The notes below the pieces were generated by a model that was not told where the DNA came from, did not search any database, and was given only the letters and a program-made list of their open reading frames with translations. Shown here in pieces: positions 1 through 6,250 of a DNA stretch of 6,571 bases; the first letter of the stretch is position 1; every line of letters starts with the position of its first letter. Source of the stretch: an uncultured Stomatobaculum sp. (GTDB lineage Bacteria > Bacillota > Clostridia > Lachnospirales > Lachnospiraceae); contig CALLVJ010000069.1 of NCBI GenBank assembly GCA_938010625.1, positions 1 through 6,571 of the forward strand, written 5' to 3'. The translations under genes and the position numbers were made by a program.

Positions 1-32
1 GCGTTCCTTCGGTGCTTTGCTGCGCCATTGAT

Positions 33-494
33 TTACAGTTTTTCGACTTCTTCTTCGCTGAGCCCGCCAAACACTGGCTGATTTTGCACGGAACTTGTAT
101 AGAAACGGCCGACCGCCTCGTGGAGCCGTCTCGTCTCCTCGGTGTCCAGCTTGACATTCCGCTCCTCTACCATGCCATTCATCGCACTGAGCTCATAGAA
201 AAACTCTTTCAGCTCATCGAAGTAGGCCTCCGAGAAGGTCTCCGCACCGCCGCCCACGCGCTTCTCCCAGATTTCCTTTCCGTAGACAGACTCTGTCTCC
301 TGTCTCGCGGACGCGATGACCAGCAGCAACTGATTCTCGGAATAGGGCAGAGCTGTACTCTCCGCTGTCTTCTCTTCCTTTTTCCCGCAGGCTGTAAACA
401 GAAGACAGCACAACATGACAAGAAGCAGGGTGAGGATTTTCCCACCCCGCTTCCGCGCCTGCCTCGTTCTCTCTCTCGTCAATCTCGTATCCAT
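33..494 (-). CDS. Lipoprotein resembling the N-terminal (SurA_N-like) half of a PrsA-type foldase; possibly truncated
   Basis: The 153-codon frame starts with a basic n-region (RTRQARKRGGK), a hydrophobic core (ILTLLLVMLCCLLF) and a lipobox-like FTAC with C36 as the lipidation site; F at -3 is slightly off consensus. It is therefore probably exported and anchored on the outer face of the membrane. After a short charged linker, residues about 50-153 resemble the helical N-terminal region of Lachnospiraceae PrsA/SurA-like peptidyl-prolyl isomerases: a YGKEIWE segment, a FSEAYFDELKEF helix, then AEERN-type EERNVKLDTEE and a terminal GLSEEEVEKL. In those proteins a linker helix and a parvulin domain follow. 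Here TAA at 33-35 ends the frame just after EEVEKL. The gene may be a short stand-alone protein or a frameshifted foldase continuing past the left edge. Family assignment is from recalled similarity. The annotated ATG directly abuts a Shine-Dalgarno; TTG at 480-482 is an alternative start. Confidence 0.72.
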   Translation of the reverse strand: MDTRLTRERTRQARKRGGKILTLLLVMLCCLLFTACGKKEEKTAESTALPYSENQLLLVIASARQETESVYGKEIWEKRVGGGAETFSEAYFDELKEFFYELSAMNGMVEERNVKLDTEETRRLHEAVGRFYTSSVQNQPVFGGLSEEEVEKL

Positions 495-500
495 CCTCCT
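495..500 (-). promoter_or_regulatory. Shine-Dalgarno abutting the lipoprotein ATG
   Basis: AGGAGG is perfect but touches the ATG at 492-494 with no spacer, and it overlaps the TGA of the DUF212 gene (TGAGGAGGATG). The next in-frame candidate, TTG at 480-482, would be 12 nt away. Neither spacing is ideal, so the true start is unsettled. Confidence 0.6.
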
Positions 501-967
501 CAGCGGTATAGACCGTACTCCGCGATGAGCGCCACCAGAATACCGACCAGAACGCCTGCGGCGACCTGCAGCGGTGTATGTCCCACCAGTTCCTTGAGTT
601 TGACCGGCAGTAAATCCGGATCCTCCATTTTCCAGAAATCAGTTTCCATCATCTTGTTCAGAAGTTTTGACTGCTTTCCGGTCTCCTGGCGGACACCGAT
701 TGCATCTGTCATCACAATCATCGCGAGGATAAAACTCACAGCAAATTCAAACGAGCTGGCACCGTAGCAATAGCCCGCGCTGGTCGCAAGTGCTGAAACA
801 GTCGCACTGTGTGAACTCGGCATTCCACCGTTCCCAAGGAGCCGCTCAAACTTCACTCTCCCCGTCGACCAGAATTCCAGCAGGAATTTGACGAGCTGTG
901 CCGCAAAAAACGCGATGACCGCGCTCATCAGCACCTGATTTTCCCGCAACTGATGAAATATACTCAT
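500..967 (-). CDS. Divergent PAP2 family integral membrane protein (DUF212, YuiD-like)
   Basis: This 155-residue protein belongs to the DUF212 family, also named divergent PAP2 or 'acid phosphatase/vanadium-dependent haloperoxidase related'. The family signature is clear: GNGGMPSSHSA at 45-55, then MTDAIGVRQETGKQ at 86-99, then LKELVGHTPLQVAAG at 124-138. PSSHSA resembles one of the phosphatase motifs of PAP2 enzymes, but the other classical PAP2 motifs are not obvious, so catalysis cannot be asserted. Hydrophobic stretches near 13-31, 52-91 (probably two passes) and 132-150 indicate an inner-membrane protein with about four segments. Members of this family occur near isoprenoid genes in some Clostridia, which makes a lipid- or polyprenyl-phosphate substrate conceivable; this is inference. 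The ATG at 965-967 follows AAAGGGG closely and lies 28 nt after the glgA stop. Its own TGA merges into the Shine-Dalgarno of the next gene. Confidence 0.9.
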   Translation of the reverse strand: MSIFHQLRENQVLMSAVIAFFAAQLVKFLLEFWSTGRVKFERLLGNGGMPSSHSATVSALATSAGYCYGASSFEFAVSFILAMIVMTDAIGVRQETGKQSKLLNKMMETDFWKMEDPDLLPVKLKELVGHTPLQVAAGVLVGILVALIAEYGLYR

Positions 968-970
968 GAA

Positions 971-976
971 CCCCTT
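971..976 (-). promoter_or_regulatory. Ribosome binding site of the DUF212 gene
   Basis: AAGGGG in the 28-nt gap after glgA, with only TTC before the ATG (or AAAGG with 5 nt). The spacing is short but usable. No promoter-like or terminator-like structure is visible in this gap. Confidence 0.55.
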
Positions 977-995
977 TCTTTATCCGTCCGCACAC

Positions 996-2441
996 TCAGC
1001 GGCCAATGAGCCAGTCGTAGAGCTCCTGGTACTTGAGCGCCGACTGCTGCCAGGAATAGTCCGCCTGCATAGCCCGATCCACAATGTGGTTCCAGTCGCG
1101 CCGTCTTTCACCGTAAATTCGCTTTGCATAGCGGATGCAGTCGAGCATCTCGTGCGCATTGTAATTGGCGAAGCAGAAGCCAGTTCCGGTATCTGCAAAT
1201 TCATTATACGCCTCGACCGTATCTTTGAGGCCACCGGTCTCGCGGACAATGGGCAGCGTCCCGTAGTGCAGCGCAATCATCTGTGAGAGCCCGCAGGGTT
1301 CAAAGAGCGAGGGCATCAGATAGGCGTCGGCGCCCGCATAAATCGCATGGGCCACATCATCCGAGTAGTAAATCTGCGCCGAGAGTTTGTCGTGATACTT
1401 CCAGTCATAGTAGCGAAACAAATTCTCATAGCGCTCTTCGCCTGTGCCGAGAATTACAAACTGGATGTCTTCCTGACAGAGCTCCTCAATGACGCCCTGA
1501 ATCAGATCAAAGCCCTTTTGGTCTGTGAGGCGGGACACAATGCCGAGCACAAACTTCTTCTCATCCACCGGCAGGCCGAGGCGCTCCTGCAGTGCAGTTT
1601 TATTCTTCTTTTTCTCGTGGCGGAACGTTTTCAGGTCATACTGCCTGGCAATCTTGGGATCTGTCGCCGGATCAAACTCGCGGTAGTCAATTCCATTCAC
1701 AATGCCTCGGAGGGAGTTGCGCCGCGCCCGCATGAGGCCGTCCAGTCCCTCGCCGTAAAATGGCGTCTGAATCTCCTCCGCATAAGTCTGACTTACAGTC
1801 GTGATTGCATCGGCATAGACAATGCCGCCTTTCAAAAAGTTTCCGTTTTTGTAGGCTTCGAGTTTGTCCGGCGTAAAGAAGTATTCCGAGAGACCAGTAA
1901 TTCGCTCGATTGTCTTCACATCCCAGATGCCCTGAAACTTCAGATTGTGAATCGTCATCACAGACTTGATGCTCCGGAAGAACTCGCCCCCCGCAAAGCG
2001 CTCTTTTAAGTAAACTGGAATCAGACCAGTCTGCCAGTCGTGACAGTGAATCACATCCGGGTGGAAGTCAAGGAGCGGGAGCGCTGAGAGAGCAGCGCGC
2101 GAGAAGAAGGCAAACTTCTCGAGATCATAGAGCCAGTCGCCATAAGGGCGAGCGCCGCCGAAATAGCCCTCGTTGTCAATAAAATAAAAGGTGACGCCGT
2201 CTTCTACCAGCTTTAGGACGCCGACGTAGCGATCGGCGCCGTTAAAATTCATATAGAAATGGGTCACATATTCCATCCGGTTCCGGAATCCCTCCGGAAT
2301 GCAGAGATATTTGGGCAGCACGACGCGCACATCAAAGTATCTCCGGTCGAAACAGGCCGGCAGGGATCCGGCGACATCAGCGAGCCCTCCGGTCTTGATG
2401 AAGGGAACCGCTTCCGAAGCAACAAACAAGATGTTCTTCAT
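996..2441 (-). CDS. glgA: Glycogen synthase (ADP-glucose:alpha-1,4-glucan glucosyltransferase, GT5)
   Basis: GlgA extends alpha-1,4-glucan chains using ADP-glucose for glycogen storage in the cytosol. The protein is 481 residues, typical for bacterial GlgA. The N-terminal GT5 domain starts at once with MKNILFVASEAVPFIKTGGL; K16 in KTGGLADV is the expected ADP-glucose contact. HCHDWQTGL (132-140) holds the conserved active-site histidine and aspartate. IVNGIDYREFDP (247-258) marks the junction to the second Rossmann domain. There SRLTDQKGFD (303-312) supplies the phosphate-binding arginine and lysine, and LFEPCGLSQ (379-387) contains the catalytic-region glutamate E381. No key residue is missing. 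The ATG at 2439-2441 overlaps the recN stop, with AGGA 9 nt upstream, which implies translational coupling. No glgB, glgC, glgD or glgP is visible beside it, unlike common glycogen clusters; they may lie elsewhere. Plant-type starch synthase shares the fold, but bacterial glycogen synthase is the natural reading. Confidence 0.96.
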   Translation of the reverse strand: MKNILFVASEAVPFIKTGGLADVAGSLPACFDRRYFDVRVVLPKYLCIPEGFRNRMEYVTHFYMNFNGADRYVGVLKLVEDGVTFYFIDNEGYFGGARPYGDWLYDLEKFAFFSRAALSALPLLDFHPDVIHCHDWQTGLIPVYLKERFAGGEFFRSIKSVMTIHNLKFQGIWDVKTIERITGLSEYFFTPDKLEAYKNGNFLKGGIVYADAITTVSQTYAEEIQTPFYGEGLDGLMRARRNSLRGIVNGIDYREFDPATDPKIARQYDLKTFRHEKKKNKTALQERLGLPVDEKKFVLGIVSRLTDQKGFDLIQGVIEELCQEDIQFVILGTGEERYENLFRYYDWKYHDKLSAQIYYSDDVAHAIYAGADAYLMPSLFEPCGLSQMIALHYGTLPIVRETGGLKDTVEAYNEFADTGTGFCFANYNAHEMLDCIRYAKRIYGERRRDWNHIVDRAMQADYSWQQSALKYQELYDWLIGR

Positions 2442-4105
2442 CTCATTTCTTCCTTTCTTTTCTCTGCAAGTTGTTTCATTTCCTCTGCAGTCTTCAGGAC
2501 ACCCGCAGTGATCTCGGCGCCTCCAATCAGCCGTCCCAGTTCCAGGTAGAGCGCCTTTCCTGTAATTTCCTGAATCTCTGTCTCTGTCTTGCTGCCATCT
2601 GTCTCCTTTGCAATCAGGTAATGGTGATCTGCCATTGCCGCGAGCTGCGGGAGGTGAGTGATACAGAGCACCTGTCTCGTGCGGCTGATTTCCATCAGCT
2701 TCTCCGAGACCAGCTGTGCCGTTCTGCCGCTGATGCCGGCATCAATCTCGTCAAAAATCAAGGTCTCCACCTGATCTTTTGCTGCGAGCACGGTCTGCAG
2801 GGCGAGCATGACGCGAGACAATTCGCCGCCGCTCGCAATCTGGCGGAGCGGCTTGATTTCCTCGCCCGGATTGGTCCGGATATAAAATTCAGCGCTCTCA
2901 CTGCCATTCTCCCCGAACTCGGAGAGAGCGGTAAAACGGACTTCAAAGCGCGCGCCCTTGAAATTCAGCGCTGCAAGTTCGGTCTCTACCCGCGCTGCCA
3001 GGCTTTCTGCTGCCTGCCGCCGGAAGTCCTGCAGCGCTGCCGCCGCCGCGCGCAGGGTCTGCAGCGCAGTCGCCTTCTGCCGCTTCACGGTCTCGGCGCT
3101 CTGTAAGTGTGTAGTAATCGCAGCGGCGCGCGCTTCTTTTTCGACCAGCAGCTTTAACAGCCCTGCCTCATCGCAGTCATACTTTGCCTCAAGATGGCGA
3201 ATCCGATCCAGCCGTTCGCCGAGGCGGGTCACCATCTCCGGATCGCTCTCGATCTTCTCCTGTTCCGTGCGCACAGCCCCGACCGCATCCTGTAGGAGGG
3301 CGTCCAGTTCCGTCAACTGCCCCTCAAGGACTTTGAGCGAGGGCGCATAGCGCACTACATCGCGCACGGCGCGAATCGCCTCCGAAACTGCATCGGTCTG
3401 CAGAGCAGTCTCTGCTGCAGCGAGCGCCTCTTCCAGACGCGCGGCGTGTGCAGCGCGCGCGTAAGCCTCAGAGAGCTCTGCCTCTTCCCCAGGATGTATC
3501 TCACTCTCCGAGAGCTCCTGGATTTCAAAGGCGAGCAGATCGGCCTCGCGGAGCAGAGCCGCGCGGTCGGCGCTCTCCTGCTCCTCACGGAGCAAGCTCT
3601 TGTACTGCCGATAAGCGGCTGCATAGGCCTCCTTCGCCGCATTTCCCGCGTCCGGCAACAGCTCGTCGAGCAGCTTGCCGTGCATCTCGGTCGAGAACAG
3701 CGTCTGCACTTCGTGCTGGCCGTGAATGTCAATGAGCAGCGCAGCGAGTTCTCTCAGCTGCCGCGCTGTAGCTGCCTCTCCGTTGATCCGAGATATGCTC
3801 CGGGTCTTCTGGATTTTCCGGCTCACAATGACGCTGCCGTCCGCCTCGGGCACAATCGAGAGCGACTTTAGACGCTCTCGGAGCTCTTTTCGCTGCACTG
3901 AAAAAATGAGCTCCAAATAGGCAGCCTCTTCCCCGCTCCGTATCATGTCCCGCCCAGTCTTTGCGCCGAGCAGCGCAGCAATCGAGTCAATCAGAATGGA
4001 TTTCCCGGCGCCTGTCTCACCGGAGAGCACTGTGAAGCCTGTTTCAAACGAGAGGCTCGCCTCCCGGATCAGTGCAAAGTTCTTCACCCGCAATCCCAGC
4101 AGCAT
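2438..4105 (-). CDS. recN: DNA repair protein RecN (SMC-like ATPase)
   Basis: RecN acts early in double-strand-break repair by recombination, binding and tethering DNA ends on the nucleoid. The protein is 555 residues, the usual length. The N-terminal ATPase half carries Walker A GETGAGKS at 29-36 and the RecN-typical DIHGQHEVQ at 126-134. A long, charged, alanine- and glutamate-rich coiled-coil region follows at about 155-375. The C-terminal ATPase half has the ABC signature IASGGELSRVMLAL (423-436), Walker B LIFDEIDAGISG (449-460) and the H-loop CITHLPQLAAMADHH (481-495). All ATPase motifs are intact, so the enzyme is probably active. The ATG at 4103-4105 is 8 nt after the argR stop, with a Shine-Dalgarno overlapping that stop. 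The TGA overlaps the glgA start codon (ATGA). SMC and RecF proteins share the ATPase fold, but the HGQHE block and the short coiled coil specify RecN. I saw no SOS-box-type site near the start. Confidence 0.97.
   Translation of the reverse strand: MLLGLRVKNFALIREASLSFETGFTVLSGETGAGKSILIDSIAALLGAKTGRDMIRSGEEAAYLELIFSVQRKELRERLKSLSIVPEADGSVIVSRKIQKTRSISRINGEAATARQLRELAALLIDIHGQHEVQTLFSTEMHGKLLDELLPDAGNAAKEAYAAAYRQYKSLLREEQESADRAALLREADLLAFEIQELSESEIHPGEEAELSEAYARAAHAARLEEALAAAETALQTDAVSEAIRAVRDVVRYAPSLKVLEGQLTELDALLQDAVGAVRTEQEKIESDPEMVTRLGERLDRIRHLEAKYDCDEAGLLKLLVEKEARAAAITTHLQSAETVKRQKATALQTLRAAAAALQDFRRQAAESLAARVETELAALNFKGARFEVRFTALSEFGENGSESAEFYIRTNPGEEIKPLRQIASGGELSRVMLALQTVLAAKDQVETLIFDEIDAGISGRTAQLVSEKLMEISRTRQVLCITHLPQLAAMADHHYLIAKETDGSKTETEIQEITGKALYLELGRLIGGAEITAGVLKTAEEMKQLAEKRKEEMR
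2451..2454 (-). promoter_or_regulatory. Ribosome binding site of glgA, inside the recN 3' end
   Basis: AGGA within a purine-rich stretch lies 9 nt before the glgA ATG and is part of the last recN codons. With the ATGA overlap at 2438-2441 it indicates that glgA translation depends on recN translation. Confidence 0.65.
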
Positions 4106-4111
4106 GGTTCA

Positions 4112-4115
4112 CCTC
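4112..4115 (-). promoter_or_regulatory. Ribosome binding site of recN, overlapping the argR stop codon
   Basis: The minus strand reads TGAGGTGAACC and then ATG. The argR stop TGA shares its last two bases with the GAGG core, which lies 6 nt before the recN start, so a ribosome terminating on argR is already positioned to reinitiate. Confidence 0.75.
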
Positions 4116-4563
4116 AGCCCAGAAGCATTTTTCTGACCTGCTCCATGAGAAGCAAGGTATCGTCCGTGGAGCGCGTCGCACAAAATACCGTATCGTCACC
4201 CGCCACACAGCCCACAATCTCATGGATGTGCATGGCATCCAGCGAAGCCGCCACTGCCATGGCCATGCCGGAGACAGTCTTCACCACCAGGATGTTCTGG
4301 GCTCTGTCCATGCCCTGATAGCTGTCCCTGAGAATGCGGACATATTTTTCAATCTTCGGATCTTCATTCTGCATGACCGTATAGTGCTGCTTCCCGCTGT
4401 CTGTCGCCACCTTGGTGAGACGCATCTCTCGGATGTCGCGGGATACCGTGGCCTGCGTCACGCGAAATCCGGCATTGCGCAGTTCTTCGACCAGATCCTC
4501 CTGCGTCTCAATTTCCTTCTTTCCAATCAACTCGACAATCTTTGAATGTCTCTCCAGCTTCAT
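4114..4563 (-). CDS. argR: Arginine repressor ArgR/AhrC
   Basis: ArgR is a hexameric, arginine-responsive DNA-binding regulator that represses arginine biosynthesis genes and, in Firmicutes, activates catabolic ones. The 149-residue length is standard. The N-terminal winged helix-turn-helix spans about residues 1-70, with the recognition helix in TQATVSRDIREM (36-47), the family signature. The C-terminal oligomerisation and arginine-binding domain (about 80-149) contains VSGMAMAVAASLD (97-109) and GCVAGDDTVF (118-127); the paired aspartates D123 and D124 are the expected arginine contacts. An in-frame extension of 22 codons upstream lies within the nadK 3' end and was rejected. The ATG at 4561-4563 follows a GAGGGGG purine run with about 7 nt spacing. 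The linkage of argR directly before recN is classic in Firmicutes and is not explained by function. I saw no convincing ARG box in this window, so its targets lie elsewhere or need a motif search. Confidence 0.96.
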   Translation of the reverse strand: MKLERHSKIVELIGKKEIETQEDLVEELRNAGFRVTQATVSRDIREMRLTKVATDSGKQHYTVMQNEDPKIEKYVRILRDSYQGMDRAQNILVVKTVSGMAMAVAASLDAMHIHEIVGCVAGDDTVFCATRSTDDTLLLMEQVRKMLLG

Positions 4564-4570
4564 CTGTCGC

Positions 4571-4576
4571 CCCCTC
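4571..4576 (-). promoter_or_regulatory. Ribosome binding site of argR, directly after the nadK stop
   Basis: The nadK TGA runs straight into GAGGGG, with 7 nt to the argR ATG at 4561-4563. It supports the short ArgR start rather than the in-frame extension 22 codons upstream. Confidence 0.7.
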
Positions 4577-5413
4577 TCACAGTGCCGCCATTTTACTGCG
4601 CAGCTGTGCCAAAAAGCTCTCCCCCCCAATGCAGACCACCGGCGTGGTCAGTTGGCTCTCCGAGATGCGCACCAAATCGCCGCCGAGCAGTTCTTCGGTC
4701 GCAGCACCGTCAAAATCGGCGCTCTGAATGCCCCGCTCCTCTGCCGGAATGCAGACCTCAAGCACATCTTCTGCGCGCAGCACAATGCTCGCGCGATACA
4801 GCGAGTGCGGACAAATCGGCGTCAGCACCGTCATACGCGCGACCGGATCAACGATGGGTCCTCCGGCGCTCAAGTTATAGGCCGTGGAACCTGTTGGTGT
4901 TGAGATAATAATACCATCTGCTTTATATTCATTCAAGAAAGCGCCGTTCACATAGACCCGGAAATGCACCGGACCGGCGCTCGTTTTTCGTGAGACAACG
5001 ATCTCATTGAGCGCGAGCCACTTGTGATCGCGCGGGCTTTCGTGCCCATTCCGGATGACCTGCCCCGTGAGCATCATCCGCTCCTCAATCACATAGTCGT
5101 CCTCAATCAGCTTTTGGAGGACATTGGGAATCTCCTCGTCGCTGCTCGCGATCGTGAGATAGCCCATGTGACCGAGATTGATGCCGGCGAGCGGCACGCC
5201 GCTCCCTGCAAGTCCCCGCGCCGCGCGGATCAGTGTTCCATCGCCGCCAAGCGTCAACACGCAATCGTAATCTGCACGCTTGACGCTAAGTATATCATGT
5301 TCTTCCACGTCAACACGCTCTGCACCGAGAAAAAGAAGCTGCTCCCGGATTGCAGCAGCCTTCTCATCGGCACATTCTTTCCCGCGATTCAAAAAGAGCA
5401 GAAATCGTCTCAT
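4577..5413 (-). CDS. nadK: NAD kinase (ATP/polyphosphate-NAD kinase)
   Basis: The enzyme phosphorylates NAD+ at the 2'-hydroxyl of the adenosine ribose to make NADP+, and is the only de novo source of NADP(H) in most bacteria. It is cytosolic. The 278-residue length is typical. The hallmark GGDGT motif is at 56-60, followed by GINLGHMGYLT at 77-87. The NE motif is in LNEIVV (136-137). The long conserved block KADGIIISTPTGSTAY starts at 164 and leads into LSAGGPIVDP. LTPICPHSL is at 197-205, and a conserved DFDG is at 233-236. The ATG at 5411-5413 overlaps the tlyA stop as ATGA and is preceded by a perfect AGGAGG, so translation is probably coupled to tlyA. In other Clostridia nadK also sits between tlyA and argR. 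A run of seven G on the coding strand (4621-4627) encodes part of the IGGES segment near the C-terminus, with the frame intact. Confidence 0.96.
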   Translation of the reverse strand: MRRFLLFLNRGKECADEKAAAIREQLLFLGAERVDVEEHDILSVKRADYDCVLTLGGDGTLIRAARGLAGSGVPLAGINLGHMGYLTIASSDEEIPNVLQKLIEDDYVIEERMMLTGQVIRNGHESPRDHKWLALNEIVVSRKTSAGPVHFRVYVNGAFLNEYKADGIIISTPTGSTAYNLSAGGPIVDPVARMTVLTPICPHSLYRASIVLRAEDVLEVCIPAEERGIQSADFDGAATEELLGGDLVRISESQLTTPVVCIGGESFLAQLRSKMAAL

Positions 5414-6234
5414 TCCCTTCCTCCTGCCAGAGTGCCATGGGCTGCGGCTACAATGCTGCGCGCGGTCTCTGTGGTCACACTTTCCTCTCCGGTTCCTTCT
5501 TCCGGCATCGCGGCGAGCCAGATCAGATATTCGATGTTGCCCTCCGGCCCGCGAATCGGCGAGAAGCTGAGCTCCCGAGGCACAAAGTGTGCGGCAGCTG
5601 CATAGCCGAGCACCTTCTCAATGACCTCGAGATGCACCTTCGGCTCCCGCACAACGCCGTGTTTTCCCACCTGCGCTCTCCCCGCCTCAAACTGGGGTTT
5701 GATGAGAGCGACCACCTCGCCCGCCGGGGCGAGCAGCGCGCGCACAACCGGCAGCACTTTCTCAAGCGAGATAAACGAGACATCAATCGAGGAAAAAGCT
5801 ATTTCCTCCGGTACCTCCTGCCGCGTCGCATAGCGGATATTGGTCTTTTCAAGACAAATGACGCGCGGATCGTTCCGAAGCTTCCAGTCGAGCTGCCCGT
5901 GTCCCACATCGACCGCATAGACCTTTGAAGCCCCGTTCTGCAGCATACAGTCCGTGAACCCGCCGGTCGAAGCGCCGACATCCATGCAGATTTTGCCTGT
6001 GAGCGAGAGAGGAAACTCTTTCAGCGCCTTTTCGAGTTTCAGGCCGCCGCGGCTCACATAGGGCAGGCGGTTGCCGCGCACCTCGATTGTGACTTCCGGT
6101 GGAAAATTCTGTCCTGCCTTGTCCTCTCGCTGCCCGTCCACATATACCACGCCGGCCATGATCAGCGTCTTCGCTTTTTCACGGCTCTCTGCGAGGCCAC
6201 GCGCCGTCATCAGAACGTCGAGTCTCTCTTTCAT
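5410..6234 (-). CDS. tlyA: TlyA family rRNA (cytidine-2'-O)-methyltransferase / hemolysin A-like protein
   Basis: The protein has 274 residues, normal for TlyA. Residues about 3-63 form an S4 RNA-binding domain (MKERLDVLMTARGLAESREK onward). The rest is an FtsJ/RrmJ-type SAM-dependent methyltransferase with motif I GASTGGFT at 87-94 and AVDVGHGQLDW at 107-117. A plausible K-D-K-E catalytic set is K66 or K69, D151 (IDVSF), K179 (LIKPQFE) and E235 (GNIEYLIWL). Family members 2'-O-methylate cytidines in 23S rRNA, and some also in 16S rRNA; loss is linked to capreomycin resistance in mycobacteria. The older 'hemolysin' name should not be taken as function. The frame extends 43 codons further upstream, but that part lies inside dxs. 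The ATG at 6232-6234 follows AGGAGA with an 8-nt spacer and begins exactly at the S4 domain, so I chose it. The C-terminal tail ends in a short helix-like VAAAHGTL segment common in this family. The stop overlaps the nadK start by 4 nt (ATGA). Confidence 0.93.
   Translation of the reverse strand: MKERLDVLMTARGLAESREKAKTLIMAGVVYVDGQREDKAGQNFPPEVTIEVRGNRLPYVSRGGLKLEKALKEFPLSLTGKICMDVGASTGGFTDCMLQNGASKVYAVDVGHGQLDWKLRNDPRVICLEKTNIRYATRQEVPEEIAFSSIDVSFISLEKVLPVVRALLAPAGEVVALIKPQFEAGRAQVGKHGVVREPKVHLEVIEKVLGYAAAAHFVPRELSFSPIRGPEGNIEYLIWLAAMPEEGTGEESVTTETARSIVAAAHGTLAGGRE
5420..5425 (-). promoter_or_regulatory. Ribosome binding site of nadK, inside the tlyA 3' end
   Basis: A perfect AGGAGG sits 6 nt before the nadK ATG. 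It is embedded in the last codons of tlyA, whose stop overlaps the nadK start (ATGA at 5410-5413). This arrangement supports coupled translation. Confidence 0.8.
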
Positions 6235-6242
6235 TCTGCCCT

Positions 6243-6248
6243 TCTCCT
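6243..6248 (-). promoter_or_regulatory. Ribosome binding site of tlyA
   Basis: AGGAGA on the minus strand lies 8 nt before the ATG at 6232-6234, inside the 16-nt dxs-tlyA gap. It decides the tlyA start against the longer in-frame extension that runs back into dxs. Confidence 0.75.
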
Positions 6249-6250
6249 GC

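Noticed and set aside
12..767. Long plus-strand open frame of 251 codons opposite the lipoprotein and DUF212 genes.
   Set aside because: It is antisense to two well-supported genes, spans their junction, has no recognisable domain, and its composition (arginine-, serine- and proline-rich tail) is typical of a shadow frame in GC-rich coding DNA.
968..995. Possible promoter or terminator in the largest intergenic gap, between glgA and the DUF212 gene.
   Set aside because: The 28 nt contain only a ribosome site and spacer; there is no inverted repeat with a T-run and no -10/-35 pair.
1347..2009. Plus-strand open frame of 220 codons opposite glgA.
   Set aside because: It lies wholly inside glgA, whose family motifs are intact throughout. 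No family resemblance was seen, and other shadow frames of similar kind occur opposite recN.
4564..4629. Upstream in-frame extension of ArgR by 22 codons.
   Set aside because: It lies in the nadK 3' end. The shorter start gives the standard 149-residue ArgR with a proper ribosome site.
5410..6234. Annotation of TlyA as a hemolysin or toxin.
   Set aside because: The sequence shows an S4 domain and an FtsJ-type methyltransferase with SAM motif and K-D-K-E residues. The hemolysin label is historical and not supported by the sequence.
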